Assembly (NCBI RefSeq): GCF_011634895.1 | Contig: NZ_SIRR01000032.1 | Location: forward strand, 1-64,000 | Length of the DNA: 64,000 bases | Direction: 5' to 3' | Origin: Rheinheimera pleomorphica | GTDB taxonomy: Bacteria > Pseudomonadota > Gammaproteobacteria > Enterobacterales > Alteromonadaceae | The notes under the pieces: model-generated | Told to the model about the DNA's origin: nothing | Seen by the model: only the letters and a program-made list of their open reading frames with translations | The model's database searches: none | Program-made: the position numbers and the translations under genes | Part shown: positions 21,768-31,099 of the stretch, piece after piece | Numbering within the stretch: position 1 is the stretch's first letter | Layout of the letters: every line of letters starts with the position of its first letter

Positions 21768-22565
21768 ATGCATGTTTTTTTAACCGGTGTCAGTTTGGCA
21801 CTGATGTTAAGCTTGTATGGGGTACAAGCCGCCGAAACCGACAACTTACCCAGCAGTGAAGAGCCATTACAACCTATTGGTTTTTTTGGTACTGTTACCG
21901 GCGATGTCGAGTTAGGTTTTCTGTTAACGTCAGGCAACACTGATGCTTTTGCTATTCGGGCAAACAGTGAACTGGTGCACGATCTGGAATACTTCCGTAA
22001 CCGCTATCAGCTGCAGAGTTTGTTGCAGAAAAACAACGTTGCGGATGTCAACACAGGTGAGCGTAACCGGGTTACCACTGCCAGCCGCTATGCGTTTACC
22101 GGCCAGAGTAACTACAAGCTGGTCACCGGGCGCGAGTCGATTTTTGGTCGCGGCGCTTACGCCTATGATAAATTTGGTGCTTTCAGGCAGCAGGCTTCAT
22201 TAGTCGCCGGCTACGGTAACCGTATCTTTGAAAAACTGACCAATTATCTGGACTTGGAAACCGGCCCGGGTTTTGCGCAGCAGCAAACCGCTGCAGGTGA
22301 GCGTAGAAGTGGTGCGATTTGGTTTTTGGCGGCCAACCTTGATTATGCCCTGTTTGATAACAGCAGTTTTCGGCAAACGCTGGAAAGCGCAGTCTCTTTA
22401 GATGGTGAAAACTCCACCTTACTCAGCCGCAGCAGTATTACTGCCAAAGTGGCGGATAAACTGTCGATGCGCTTTAACTTTGTGGTGCGTTATAACTCCC
22501 GGCCGGAAGGTGATCTGCGTGAGACAGATAGCGAAACCTCGGCATCACTGGTTTATACTTTCTAA
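21768..22565 (+). CDS. DUF481 outer-membrane beta-barrel protein (YdiY-like)
   Basis: 265 residues. A signal peptide (about 1-20, ending VQAAET) precedes a beta-rich protein with alternating aromatic strands (GDVELGFLLTSGNTDAFAIRANSEL; FGRGAYAYDKFGAFRQQASLVAGYG) ending in the C-terminal aromatic SLVYTF expected of BAM-inserted barrels. It fits the DUF481/YdiY family; function unknown, sometimes described as salt-induced. A hairpin follows the stop codon. Confidence 0.85.
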   Translation: MHVFLTGVSLALMLSLYGVQAAETDNLPSSEEPLQPIGFFGTVTGDVELGFLLTSGNTDAFAIRANSELVHDLEYFRNRYQLQSLLQKNNVADVNTGERNRVTTASRYAFTGQSNYKLVTGRESIFGRGAYAYDKFGAFRQQASLVAGYGNRIFEKLTNYLDLETGPGFAQQQTAAGERRSGAIWFLAANLDYALFDNSSFRQTLESAVSLDGENSTLLSRSSITAKVADKLSMRFNFVVRYNSRPEGDLRETDSETSASLVYTF

Positions 22566-22572
22566 ACGCTTC

Positions 22573-22590
22573 GGGCGCTATAAAGCGCCC
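22573..22590 (+). terminator. terminator between the DUF481 gene and ldhA
   Basis: Perfect 7-bp stem GGGCGCT/AGCGCCC with an ATAA loop in the 29-bp gap between convergent genes; the T-tract is short. It may serve both strands. Confidence 0.6.
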
Positions 22591-22594
22591 CGGT

Positions 22595-23584
22595 TTAATT
22601 AACCAACTCGTTGCCGCTCGCGGCGTTGCTGGCAAAGGCCAGTAAGTTATCGCTGGTTACCTGGCTGATTTCCTGCAGTGCTTCGCGGGTAAAAAACGCC
22701 TGATGGCCGGTAATTAATACGTTAGGAAAGGTGAGTAACCGTTTAAATATTTCATCATCAATGACCTGCTCTGACAGGTTTTCAAAGAACAGATCGGCTT
22801 CCTGCTCATACACATCCAGGCCCAGATAGCCTATTTTGCGGCTTTTCAGACCATCAATAACGGCTTTGCTGTCCAGTAGCGCGCCGCGGCTGGTGTTAAT
22901 CAGCATTACGCCATCTTTCATGCTGCCAATGCTGTAATGGTTAATCAGGTGATTGGTGTCGGGCGTTAGCGGGCAATGCAGGCTGATAATATCGCTTTGG
23001 GCGTAAAGCTCAGCCAGTGACACGTAGCGGCCACCGAGTTCGGTAATAACTGCGCTGGGGCTAATGTCGTGGCACAGTAGCTGACAGCCAAAACCGTGCA
23101 ATATTCTGGCGGTTGCCTGGCCAATACGGCCGGTGCCAATTAAACCGACTGTTTTACCAAACAGGTTAAACCCTAATAAACCATCCAGGGCGAAATTGTC
23201 ATCACGCACTCTGTTGTAGGCTTTATGCAGTTTTCTATTCAGGCATAACATCATGCCAATAGTATGTTCAGCGACAGCTTCAGGTGAGTAGGCGGGCACT
23301 CTGGCCACGCGAATGCCCAGCGCTTTGGCGGCGTTTAAATCAACATTATTGAAACCCGCGCAGCGCAGCGCTACCATTTCAATGCCCATTTCGGATAGCT
23401 GTTGTAACACAGTGGCATTCACTTCATCATTTACGAACACACAAACCGCGTGGCAACCGGCGGCCAGCCTGACGCTGTCAGCGGTTAAACGGCTGTCGAT
23501 ATAAGTAAAATGCAGGCTGCTGTCTGCCCACTGGCTAAAGCCATCACGGTCATATTTTTTCGCGCTGAATACGGCAACTTTCAT
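22595..23584 (-). CDS. ldhA: D-lactate dehydrogenase (fermentative type)
   Basis: 329 residues, the length of E. coli LdhA and similar throughout (RCAGFNNVDL; VPAYSPEAVAEHTIGMML; GHQAFFTREAL; C-terminal ELVN). NAD-binding GTGRIGQAT and catalytic Arg, Glu and His are in the usual places of the D-isomer-specific 2-hydroxyacid dehydrogenase family. It reduces pyruvate to D-lactate with NADH in the cytosol. Monocistronic by context. Confidence 0.93.
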   Translation of the reverse strand: MKVAVFSAKKYDRDGFSQWADSSLHFTYIDSRLTADSVRLAAGCHAVCVFVNDEVNATVLQQLSEMGIEMVALRCAGFNNVDLNAAKALGIRVARVPAYSPEAVAEHTIGMMLCLNRKLHKAYNRVRDDNFALDGLLGFNLFGKTVGLIGTGRIGQATARILHGFGCQLLCHDISPSAVITELGGRYVSLAELYAQSDIISLHCPLTPDTNHLINHYSIGSMKDGVMLINTSRGALLDSKAVIDGLKSRKIGYLGLDVYEQEADLFFENLSEQVIDDEIFKRLLTFPNVLITGHQAFFTREALQEISQVTSDNLLAFASNAASGNELVN

Positions 23585-23654
23585 GGCATGTCTCCCATTC
23601 TATGCCGTTTAGCTTAACGGAGTTTACAGCGCTACAGTTAGCGCTGGATCAAAC

Positions 23655-24134
23655 TTATAGCAATTCTTCGATGGCTGATGCAATGGCAGAGGGTTTAGTG
23701 CGTGGAGCATAGCGTTTAACCACATCGCCGTCTTTGTTGACCAGAAACTTAGTGAAATTCCACTTAATCGCGCGGGTTTTCATCAGACCGCGGGCGCTGT
23801 CTTTCAAATGTTCAAATAGCGGCGACGCGTCGGGGCCGTTTACCATCAATTTGGCCATTACCGGGAAGCTTACGCCATAATTTATCTGACAAAACTGCTG
23901 AATATCGCTGTCAGAGCCCGGTTCCTGGCCGCCAAACTGATTACACGGAAAGGCCAGGATCAGTAAACCCCGCTCATGGTACTTTTGGTAGAGTTCTTCC
24001 AGTTCTTTGTATTGCGGCGTAAAGCCACACTGGCTGGCGGTGTTAACAATCAGCAGCACTTTGCCGCGGTACTGACTTAAGTCGATTTCGTTACCTGTCG
24101 CGTCTTTTATGGTGTATTGATGCACGTTGGCCAT
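23655..24134 (-). CDS. glutathione peroxidase (BtuE type)
   Basis: 159 residues. The peroxidatic Cys36 is in NTASQCGFTPQ, where animal enzymes have selenocysteine. The tetrad partners Gln (FPCNQFGG) and Trp (KWNFTKF) are present, as is the second cysteine in IQQFC used by thioredoxin-dependent members. It reduces hydroperoxides. Encoded alone, divergent from the gene at 24221. Confidence 0.92.
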   Translation of the reverse strand: MANVHQYTIKDATGNEIDLSQYRGKVLLIVNTASQCGFTPQYKELEELYQKYHERGLLILAFPCNQFGGQEPGSDSDIQQFCQINYGVSFPVMAKLMVNGPDASPLFEHLKDSARGLMKTRAIKWNFTKFLVNKDGDVVKRYAPRTKPSAIASAIEELL

Positions 24135-24220
24135 GCTGTGTCCTTATTTAAATGCTTTTCATTGTCTACGGAACTTTGTAAGCTTTGTACCACAGTATGT
24201 CACAGTTTTAAGTCATTAAT

Positions 24221-25102
24221 ATGTCAACTAATAGTAATAACAAAGTCGCATTTATCGGTTTGGGCGTAATGGGCTATCCGATGGCGGGTTATCTGCAGCA
24301 AAAAGGCTATCAGGTCACGGTATATAACCGCACCGCGGCTAAAGCGGAAAAGTGGGCAGCGCAGTATGGCGGTGCTTATGCTGAGACCCCGGCGAAAGCG
24401 GCACAAGGCGCTACGCTGGTGTTTCTTTGCGTTGGCAATGACAATGATGTGCGCTCTGTAGTGTATGGCGAGCAAGGTGTGTTGGCCGGTATGCTGGCAG
24501 GCTCAGTGCTGATAGACCACACCACAGCGTCAGCTAATTTAGCCCGTGAGCTGGCGCAAGCGGCGAAGCAGCAAGGTATTGGCTTTTTAGATGCGCCGGT
24601 TTCCGGTGGCCAGGCTGGCGCTGAAAACGGCGTGCTAACGGTGATGGTTGGTGGCGAAGCCAGCGATTTTGCCAAGGCCGAAGCGGCGATAATGAGCTAT
24701 TCACGCTGTGCCAAATTGCTTGGCCCGGCAGGTAGCGGCCAGTTGGCGAAGATGGTGAATCAGATTTGTATCGCCGGGGTAGTGCAGGGGCTGGCAGAGG
24801 CGCTTAACTTTGCGCAAAACGCCGGTTTAGATGCCGCCGCCGTGGTCGAGGTGATTTCACAAGGTGCAGCCTCATCCTGGCAGATGCAAAACCGCTCGCT
24901 GACTATGCTGGACGGCAAATACGATTTTGGTTTTGCCGTCGACTGGATGCGTAAAGATTTGGGTATAGCACTTAGCGAAGCGCGTGAAAACGGCAGCCAT
25001 TTACCGCTAACGGCGTTAGTAGATCAGTTCTATAGTGAAGTGCAGCAAATGGGCGGCGGCCGCTGGGATACCTCCAGCCTGCTGGCGCGGTTAAAGCGTT
25101 AA
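24221..25102 (+). CDS. NAD(P)-dependent beta-hydroxyacid dehydrogenase
   Basis: 293 residues of the 3-hydroxyisobutyrate dehydrogenase superfamily: Rossmann motif GLGVMGYPMAGYL near residue 14, substrate-binding DAPVSGGQAGAENG, catalytic Lys in KMVNQ. It lacks the MMSA-pathway context that the paralogue at 42127 has, so it could equally be a glyoxylate/succinic semialdehyde reductase or tartronate semialdehyde reductase. Its last ~45 coding bases and its terminator are duplicated at about 26412-26497. Confidence 0.85.
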   Translation: MSTNSNNKVAFIGLGVMGYPMAGYLQQKGYQVTVYNRTAAKAEKWAAQYGGAYAETPAKAAQGATLVFLCVGNDNDVRSVVYGEQGVLAGMLAGSVLIDHTTASANLARELAQAAKQQGIGFLDAPVSGGQAGAENGVLTVMVGGEASDFAKAEAAIMSYSRCAKLLGPAGSGQLAKMVNQICIAGVVQGLAEALNFAQNAGLDAAAVVEVISQGAASSWQMQNRSLTMLDGKYDFGFAVDWMRKDLGIALSEARENGSHLPLTALVDQFYSEVQQMGGGRWDTSSLLARLKR

Positions 25103-25117
25103 GCTCCAGAGCAAAAG

Positions 25118-25142
25118 AAAAAGGCGCCGCGGCGCCTTTTTT
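25118..25142 (+). terminator. terminator, copy A of a duplicated sequence
   Basis: Stem AAAGGCGCC/GGCGCCTTT followed by a T-run, just after the dehydrogenase gene. The same terminator with ~45 bp of preceding sequence recurs at 26473-26497. Near-palindromic, so it can also end the minus-strand gene that stops at 25144. Confidence 0.85.
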
Positions 25143-25143
25143 G

Positions 25144-26286
25144 TTAGTCGTAAGCTATAACCATTCGCACCCAAAACAGCAGTAAGCCGCCGCCCACCAG
25201 TACTGTTTTTAACACGTATATTATAGTGCCGATATCTGCCGGCCAGCCCAAACCGAATATAAAGCTGCATAACAGCAGCGCAAATCCGACATAGCTATAC
25301 AGAGTCTGGTCGAACAGTCTGGATTTATTTTTCATACTGCCGCTGAAACCGGCGATGATGAGAAAGGGGCTAAGTACATCAGTTAAAAACACAAAATCAT
25401 CGAATTCATTGCTGATCAAAAGCCAGCGACAGACAACTAATACTAAGAAAGACAGGCAAGCTGCGGCGATAATACGTCGCCAGCTAAAGTTGTTTAAGGC
25501 AAATGCCCGCCTGATTTGTTCTGCGGTAAACTCAGGTTGTTGTAAAATGTTCCTTACCTGACGCAAGCGGCTATAGGCTTTGAGCGGAGAGGGTGATGCT
25601 GCAGTTTGTTGACCGCTGTTGATGCAAAGGCAGGTGATAAAAACATGGTTTTTTGCGTTGAATTTTATGGATAAATTTTTAGCGTCCTGCAGCATGCGAT
25701 TGTCATCCTGGCCAAGAATAAACACTTCAAATTGCACACTAAACTTCATCGGACCAGACGGCTTAGTCTCACTATCTGCCAACAGGTTATCGCGTAGTAC
25801 TATCGCCTGCTGTATACATTCCTGTTTGGTTGGCAGGTTAGCTGCGCTATGGTCGATAAACAGCGCAATCTTACAAGTCATAGGGCTTAACTTAACCAAA
25901 ATGCGCTTAGCATAGCGCTTAAAGTACAACAATTCAGGTAAGGCAGTATGGGTTAACATTGCAGTGTCATTATCAGCAGTGGTTATCTCTACCTCTTCAA
26001 ATTGCCCACCAACCGGTTGCCACCCCAAGCGGTGTTCCAATTCTTTTTGTTCTAACTCTGCCAGCAAAGCCGGAAGCTCTTCATCACTACAGTGTTCGGT
26101 TTTTTGCAGCCATTCTGCTTCATCAGGCAGTGGCATTTCTTCTTCTGTTACGTCTGCCAGCAATGTGTACTGCTGCTCTATCATCATATGCAACATAAGT
26201 TGCCTGATGTAACTCGGATCAGCAGTATGTTGTTCTGGCACGCTTTCAGTTAAGTCAGCGGTTGTAGTGGGTAATAAGCTTTCCAT
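25144..26286 (-). CDS. hypothetical membrane protein, 380 residues
   Basis: Not recognised. The N-terminal ~115 residues are acidic (EEEMPLPDEAEW; EELPALLAELEQKELEHRLGW). The middle (about 120-245) is a mixed alpha/beta region (KIALFIDHSAANLP; MKFSVQFEVFILGQDDNRM; NHVFITCLCINSG). The C-terminal ~115 residues contain four hydrophobic helices (about 275-292, 300-318, 330-350, 356-376). The topology suggests a cytoplasmic domain tethered to the inner membrane. It lies between direct repeats of a gene end plus terminator, so it may have been inserted there. No motif assigns a function. Confidence 0.7.
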   Translation of the reverse strand: MESLLPTTTADLTESVPEQHTADPSYIRQLMLHMMIEQQYTLLADVTEEEMPLPDEAEWLQKTEHCSDEELPALLAELEQKELEHRLGWQPVGGQFEEVEITTADNDTAMLTHTALPELLYFKRYAKRILVKLSPMTCKIALFIDHSAANLPTKQECIQQAIVLRDNLLADSETKPSGPMKFSVQFEVFILGQDDNRMLQDAKNLSIKFNAKNHVFITCLCINSGQQTAASPSPLKAYSRLRQVRNILQQPEFTAEQIRRAFALNNFSWRRIIAAACLSFLVLVVCRWLLISNEFDDFVFLTDVLSPFLIIAGFSGSMKNKSRLFDQTLYSYVGFALLLCSFIFGLGWPADIGTIIYVLKTVLVGGGLLLFWVRMVIAYD

Positions 26287-26349
26287 GCCGTGATTCCGGT
26301 AATTATGGCTGAGGTAAAGATCGCGAAATGTTATTTAAAGATGATTTAT

Positions 26350-26457
26350 ATGTCAAAAAATATTCGTTATAGCGAAGTGGGCTATTACTGCGCCATTATT
26401 GATATGGACGGCCGCCGCAGGGATACATTCAGCTTGCCGGCGCGGTTAAAGCGTTAA
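26350..26457 (+). pseudogene. 3'-end remnant resembling the dehydrogenase gene at 24221
   Basis: A 35-codon frame from an ATG at 26350 ends GRRRDTFSLPARLKR, matching the dehydrogenase C-terminus (GRWDTSSLLARLKR). From about 26436 the DNA is essentially identical to 25080 onward, through the stop codon and terminator. The first ~20 codons show no similarity. It is a duplicated gene end, not a functional gene. Confidence 0.7.
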
Positions 26458-26472
26458 GCTCCAGAGCAAAAG

Positions 26473-26497
26473 AAAAAGGCGCCGCGGCGCCTTTTTT
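26473..26497 (+). terminator. terminator, copy B of a duplicated sequence
   Basis: Same GGCGCC-centred hairpin and T-run as at 25118, preceded by the same CTCCAGAGCAAAAG. It now lies between the remnant and the minus-strand scoB gene and, being symmetric, may end the CoA-transferase/leucine transcript. Confidence 0.8.
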
Positions 26498-26507
26498 CTA
26501 GTACTGT

Positions 26508-27167
26508 TTAGTTAAACACCATCTCCGGTATATCGCCGTCGATTACCAGCTTGCCGGCGGTTTTTTGTTTGATTTCGTCTACCGAAATGCCCGGTGCACG
26601 CTCTAACAGGTGAAATGCGCCGTTACGTACTTCCAGTACGGCTAAGTCGGTAACGATTTTCTTCACGCAGCCTACACCGGTCAGCGGCAGGGTGCAGTCG
26701 GTTAGCAGCTTGCTGTTGCCGTATTTGTCAGCATGGGTCATGGTTACGACGATGTTTTGTGCGCCGGCGACTAAGTCCATCGCGCCGCCCATACCTTTAA
26801 CCAGCTTGCCCGGGATCATCCAACTGGCGATATTGCCGTTTTGGTCTACTTCAAAGGCGCCCAATACGGTTAAATCGACATGGCCGCCGCGGATCATGGC
26901 AAAGCTTTCAGCCGAGCTGAAAATCGCCGCGCCTTTAATAGCGGTGACGGTTTCTTTGCCGGCGTTAATCATATCGGCGTCAATTTCATCTTCCGTCGGG
27001 TAGGGGCCCATACCCAGTAAGCCGTTTTCAGATTGCAGCATTACTTCAATACCGGTCGGCACATAGTTGGCCACCAGAGTAGGAATACCGATACCTAAGT
27101 TTACGTAGTAACCGTCTTGCAGCTCCTGCGCCACGCGCATGGCAACCTGTTCACGAGATAAAGCCAT
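26508..27167 (-). CDS. scoB: 3-oxoacid CoA-transferase subunit B
   Basis: 219 residues from the ATG at 27167, which has a strong ribosome site (TAAGGAGG, nine bases upstream); the frame runs further up into scoA but that part is not protein-like. The catalytic Glu47 is in QSENGLLG and forms the glutamyl-CoA thioester. With subunit A it moves CoA from succinyl-CoA to acetoacetate, the product of leucine breakdown by HMG-CoA lyase. Last gene of the minus-strand operon. Confidence 0.93.
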   Translation of the reverse strand: MALSREQVAMRVAQELQDGYYVNLGIGIPTLVANYVPTGIEVMLQSENGLLGMGPYPTEDEIDADMINAGKETVTAIKGAAIFSSAESFAMIRGGHVDLTVLGAFEVDQNGNIASWMIPGKLVKGMGGAMDLVAGAQNIVVTMTHADKYGNSKLLTDCTLPLTGVGCVKKIVTDLAVLEVRNGAFHLLERAPGISVDEIKQKTAGKLVIDGDIPEMVFN

Positions 27168-27177
27168 TGTTGCCTCC

Positions 27178-27879
27178 TTAACCTTGACGGACCATACGAC
27201 GTTCAATGCGTTTTTCAAAGTTGCCTTTAATAACGCGCTGCACGTAAATACCCGGGGTATGAATTTGTGACGGTTCCAGCTCACCCGGCTCGACGATTTC
27301 TTCAACTTCCGCCACGGTGATTTTACCGGCGGTGGCCGCCATCGGGTTGAAGTTCATTGAAGTGTGACGAAACACCAGGTTGCCGTAACGATCAGCTTTC
27401 CAGGCGCGCACTATGGCAAAATCGCCGGTAATCGCCGGTTCTAACACGTAGTGACGGCCATTAATTTCGCGGGTTTCTTTACCTTCAGCTACGGGGGTGC
27501 CGTAACCGGTGGCGGTGAAAAACGCCGGTATACCGGCACCGCCGGCACGCATTTTTTCCGCCAGCGTACCTTGTGGTGTGAGCTCTACTTCCAGCTCGCC
27601 GCTAAGCAGTTGCTTTTCAAACAGGGCGTTTTCGCCAACGTAAGAGGCAACCATTTTTTTAATTTGCTTATCTTCCAGCAAAATACCCAGGCCAAAGCCG
27701 TCAACACCGCAGTTGTTCGATACCACGGTGAGATCTTTGGTTTTCATTTTCTTGATCTGAGCGATTAAGCCCTCAGGTATACCGCATAAGCCAAAGCCAC
27801 CGGCAATAACGGTCATGCCGTCCTGCAGGCCTGCCATGGCGTCTTCGTAGCTATGTACGACTTTATTAAACCCTGCCAT
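27178..27879 (-). CDS. scoA: 3-oxoacid CoA-transferase subunit A
   Basis: 233 residues from the ATG at 27879 with GAGGA upstream. The open frame extends to 28101, but those 74 codons translate an intergenic hairpin repeat ([11 protein letters not shown]...) and should not be annotated as protein. The motif [13 protein letters not shown] (CoA-transferase family I alpha) and [11 protein letters not shown] are present. It pairs with ScoB ten bases downstream. A repeat element separates it from liuE. Confidence 0.93.
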   Translation of the reverse strand: MAGFNKVVHSYEDAMAGLQDGMTVIAGGFGLCGIPEGLIAQIKKMKTKDLTVVSNNCGVDGFGLGILLEDKQIKKMVASYVGENALFEKQLLSGELEVELTPQGTLAEKMRAGGAGIPAFFTATGYGTPVAEGKETREINGRHYVLEPAITGDFAIVRAWKADRYGNLVFRHTSMNFNPMAATAGKITVAEVEEIVEPGELEPSQIHTPGIYVQRVIKGNFEKRIERRMVRQG

Positions 27880-27933
27880 TTGTTGTCCTCTGTTCTTTGC
27901 TGAACTATCTGTTGCGAACTGCTCTTCGACTGC

Positions 27934-28167
27934 GCGGATGCTGCGTGAAGTTTTTTCTGCGACACGCCATAAACCATCCATGGGGCTCGACTCCGGCCAT
28001 CCATGGCCTCCAACGGTCGCCGAAAAAATCACATCCGCATCCGCTGGCATCTGTGCCAAGGTAAGCGCGTAGTGCACTTTGACCGGAACCGTGTTTTTCA
28101 TGGATGAAAAACAGGAGCCTACAGGGACGTATTTACGGCGTGTTCCGGCAAAGTTGTACGGAGTGAT
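27934..28167. repeat. intergenic two-hairpin element, copy a (between scoA and liuE)
   Basis: Fills most of the 323-bp gap. Hairpin 1: arms 27934-27963 and 28016-28044 (GCGGATGC...TTTTTTC.GCGAC type) enclose a 52-nt core at 27964-28015. Hairpin 2: arms 28072-28089 and 28142-28159 (GTGCACTTTGACCGGAAC against GTTCCGGCAAAGTTGTAC) enclose another 52-nt core at 28090-28141. The second core has its own inner hairpin TTTTTCAT/ATGAAAAA. The first core recurs at four other sites, the second at two. Confidence 0.9.
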
Positions 28168-28202
28168 TACCGTGTTCGAAGAACCTTAGTTGTTGCTGTT
28201 AA

Positions 28203-29117
28203 CTAACTACCAGTTTGCGTGCACTTGGCCCTTAGCGCCAATCCTACTTTAGAACTAGGCTGCTTCCCCAGCTTATCGGTAATAAACCAGCCGGCTTTGG
28301 CCAGCGCAGTTAAATCGATGCCGTGCGAAATGCCAAGGCCGTTCAGCAAATACACCACATCTTCAGTGGCAACATTGCCTGACGCACCGGCAGCGTAAGG
28401 GCAACCGCCAAGGCCTGCTACGGCGCTGTCAATCACTGCTATGCCACGGTTTAGCGCCACGTAAATATTGGTTAACGCCTGGCCATAAGTGTCGTGAAAA
28501 TGCACCGCCAGCTTGTCTACCGGCACCATGCTAAGTACTGCATCCAGCATCGCATTCACTTTATCCGGCGTACCAACACCTATGGTATCGCCCAGCGATA
28601 TTTCGTAGCAGCCCATCTCCAACAGCGCCTTGGCTACTAAGGCTACTTCGGTAGGCGCAACATCACCCTGATAGGGGCAGCCGACCACACAAGACACATA
28701 ACCACGTACTTTAATGCCGTCGGCTTTGGCGGCTTCTACCACAGGTAAAAAGCGCTCCAGGCTCTCAGCGATGCTGCAGTTAATGTTTTTCTGGCTGAAG
28801 GCTTCAGAGGCTGCACCAAAAATGGCGACTTCAGTGGCTCCGGCGGCTTTAGCCGCTGCATAGCCTTTTAAGTTCGGGGTCAGCGCCGCATAGGTAACAC
28901 CGGCTTTGCGGCTGATACCGGCAAACACCTCAGCAGAGTCGGCCATCTGCGGCACCCACTTCGGCGAGACAAAGGCGCCGCTTTCAATGTAGCTGTGGCC
29001 TGCGGCGGTTAGCATATCAATCAGTGCGATTTTATCGGCTGTGCTAACGCTTTGCTCGTTTTGCAGGCCATCACGCGGGCCGACTTCAACAAGGCGAACG
29101 TTTTTGGGTAAACTCAT
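28203..29117 (-). CDS. liuE: hydroxymethylglutaryl-CoA lyase
   Basis: 304 residues, TIM-barrel HMGL family. Substrate/metal motif [12 protein letters not shown], catalytic-loop cysteine region [12 protein letters not shown] and active-site [12 protein letters not shown] are all intact. It splits HMG-CoA into acetyl-CoA and acetoacetate, the last step of leucine degradation. Its ATG overlaps the end of liuD by four bases, indicating coupling. Confidence 0.95.
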   Translation of the reverse strand: MSLPKNVRLVEVGPRDGLQNEQSVSTADKIALIDMLTAAGHSYIESGAFVSPKWVPQMADSAEVFAGISRKAGVTYAALTPNLKGYAAAKAAGATEVAIFGAASEAFSQKNINCSIAESLERFLPVVEAAKADGIKVRGYVSCVVGCPYQGDVAPTEVALVAKALLEMGCYEISLGDTIGVGTPDKVNAMLDAVLSMVPVDKLAVHFHDTYGQALTNIYVALNRGIAVIDSAVAGLGGCPYAAGASGNVATEDVVYLLNGLGISHGIDLTALAKAGWFITDKLGKQPSSKVGLALRAKCTQTGS

Positions 29118-31099
29118 GCTTCCTCCGGCGTAAAATCGACCAGCTCGGCGCCGTCTTTTACCAGATCGCCAGCGGCATAGAACACTTCATTTACCACACC
29201 GTTTTTCGGCGCTTTTATGCTGTATTCCATCTTCATCGCTTCCATAATCACCAGCGTATCACCGGCTTTTACCGTGCTGCCTGCTTTGGCCATTACCGCA
29301 ACGATAGTGCCGTTCATCGGTGCCGTTAAGCTGCCGGCGTGATCGGCGCCTTCCACTTCTGTCGCCACTTCGGTCTGGTAGATAAAGTCATAACGCTGGT
29401 GTTTGATAAACACACTGATGGTGTCGCCGTAGCGACTTACCCGCACCTTGGTGCGGTGATCGCCGAGCACTGCGCTTAGCTCATCGCCGTTAAGTTCGGC
29501 CGTGCAGCATAGCTGCTGGCCTGCCACGTCAATCACATAATGCTGCTGCAGTTGCTGCACTTTTAACAAACTGCTGTTCTCACCATGCTGCAGTGCAATG
29601 TCGACTGTTGGTGTTTCGTTCATTCGCCAGCCGTGGCTGAACTGCCAGGGGCTAAAGCTGTTGCCCGAGCCTTGCGGTGCTTTTTGCTGCTGCAAAATAA
29701 ACAGCGCAGCCAGTATCAAAGCCTGATTATTTTCTTTATTGGCCGGCGCAAATAAGCTTTGCTGGTGTTTGTTGATAAAGTTGGTATCAAGCTCGGCCGC
29801 TTTAAACGCCGGGTGCTCGGTTAAGCTGGTTAGAAAGCTTAAGTTAGTGGTAACACCGGCAATACGGTAATCGTCCAGCGCACGTAACATGCGGGCGATG
29901 GCGCGGTCGCGGCTTTCATCCCAAACAATCAGCTTGGCGATCATCGGGTCATAAAACGGCGACACTTCATCATTTTCTACCACACCGGTATCCACCCGCA
30001 CATGACGGTTGGCTTCAGGCTGGCGCAAGTAGGTCAGCTTACCGGTTTGCGGCAGGAAGTCGTTATCCGGATCTTCGGCATAGACCCGCACTTCTATGGC
30101 ATGACCATCAAGCTGAATATCCTCCTGCGCCAGTGGCAGTGTTTCGCCGGCGGCGACCAGCAGCTGCCATTTTACTAAGTCCTGGCCGGTGATCATCTCG
30201 GTAACCGGGTGTTCTACCTGCAGCCGGGTGTTCATTTCCATAAAGTAGAAAGAGCCGTCTTCGTCGAATAAAAACTCCACGGTACCGGCGCCGCGATAAT
30301 CAATGGCTTTGGCGGCTTTTACTGCGGCTTCGCCCATGGCTTTTCGCTGTTCGCTGCTAAAGTTCGGTGCCGGCGCTTCTTCAATCACTTTCTGGTGGCG
30401 GCGCTGTATCGAGCAGTCGCGCTCGGCTAAGTACACGGCATTGCCGTGGTTGTCAGCAAATACCTGAATTTCAATATGCCGTGGCTTGGTTAAATAACGC
30501 TCAATCAGCATTTTATCGTTGCCAAAGCCGGCTTTGGCTTCACGCCGCGCACTGGCCAAAGCATCAGCAAATTCTTCCTGCTTCCACACCACGCGCATAC
30601 CTTTACCACCACCACCGTAGGCGGCTTTTAGCAGCTGCGGATAACCGATGCGGGCTGATTCGGTTTTAAGTAAGTCATCGGACTGATCATCACCATGATA
30701 ACCCGGTACCAGTGGTACGCCGGCTTTGGCCATAATCTCTTTGGCGGCGCTTTTTGAGCCCATAGCAGTAATAGCGCCGACTGGTGGGCCGATAAACACT
30801 ACGCCGGCTTCCTCACAGGCTTTGGCAAAGCTTTCGTTTTCCGATAAAAAGCCATAGCCCGGATGAATGGCTTCTGCGCCGCTTTGTTTGGCGATGGCGA
30901 TAATTTTATCTGCCCGCAGGTAAGAATCTTTACTTGGCGCCGGGCCCAGCAAATAGGCTTCGTCGGCCATGCGCACATGGCGGGCATTGGCGTCGGCTTC
31001 GGAATATACCGCCACGCAGCGGATACCGAGTTTATGTGCAGTGTCGATAACGCGGCAGGCAATTTCACCGCGGTTGGCGATTAATATTTTACGAAACAT
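29114..31099 (-). CDS. liuD: methylcrotonyl-CoA carboxylase alpha (biotin) subunit
   Basis: 661 residues. An N-terminal biotin carboxylase with the ATP-grasp loop YGGGGKGMR is followed by a BT-type middle region. The C-terminal biotinyl domain carries the biotinylated K623 in MEAMKMEYS. With the beta subunit LiuB it carboxylates 3-methylcrotonyl-CoA to 3-methylglutaconyl-CoA. Overlaps liuC by one base and liuE by four. The acetyl/propionyl-CoA carboxylase alternative is unlikely given the neighbours. Confidence 0.95.
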   Translation of the reverse strand: MFRKILIANRGEIACRVIDTAHKLGIRCVAVYSEADANARHVRMADEAYLLGPAPSKDSYLRADKIIAIAKQSGAEAIHPGYGFLSENESFAKACEEAGVVFIGPPVGAITAMGSKSAAKEIMAKAGVPLVPGYHGDDQSDDLLKTESARIGYPQLLKAAYGGGGKGMRVVWKQEEFADALASARREAKAGFGNDKMLIERYLTKPRHIEIQVFADNHGNAVYLAERDCSIQRRHQKVIEEAPAPNFSSEQRKAMGEAAVKAAKAIDYRGAGTVEFLFDEDGSFYFMEMNTRLQVEHPVTEMITGQDLVKWQLLVAAGETLPLAQEDIQLDGHAIEVRVYAEDPDNDFLPQTGKLTYLRQPEANRHVRVDTGVVENDEVSPFYDPMIAKLIVWDESRDRAIARMLRALDDYRIAGVTTNLSFLTSLTEHPAFKAAELDTNFINKHQQSLFAPANKENNQALILAALFILQQQKAPQGSGNSFSPWQFSHGWRMNETPTVDIALQHGENSSLLKVQQLQQHYVIDVAGQQLCCTAELNGDELSAVLGDHRTKVRVSRYGDTISVFIKHQRYDFIYQTEVATEVEGADHAGSLTAPMNGTIVAVMAKAGSTVKAGDTLVIMEAMKMEYSIKAPKNGVVNEVFYAAGDLVKDGAELVDFTPEEA

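Noticed and set aside
24221-25102. Calling this dehydrogenase mmsB
   Set aside because: The better mmsB lies inside the valine cluster at 42127; this copy has no pathway context.
27880-28101. N-terminal extension of scoA ([11 protein letters not shown]...) and similar extensions of liuC and of frames near 38.3, 40.0 and 43.0 kb
   Set aside because: These residues come from translating the intergenic hairpin element; good ribosome sites and family alignments start downstream.
27934-28167. Rho-independent terminators within the hairpin elements
   Set aside because: The stems are interrupted by 52-nt loops and the elements sit inside operons; the T-runs lie within stems, not after them.
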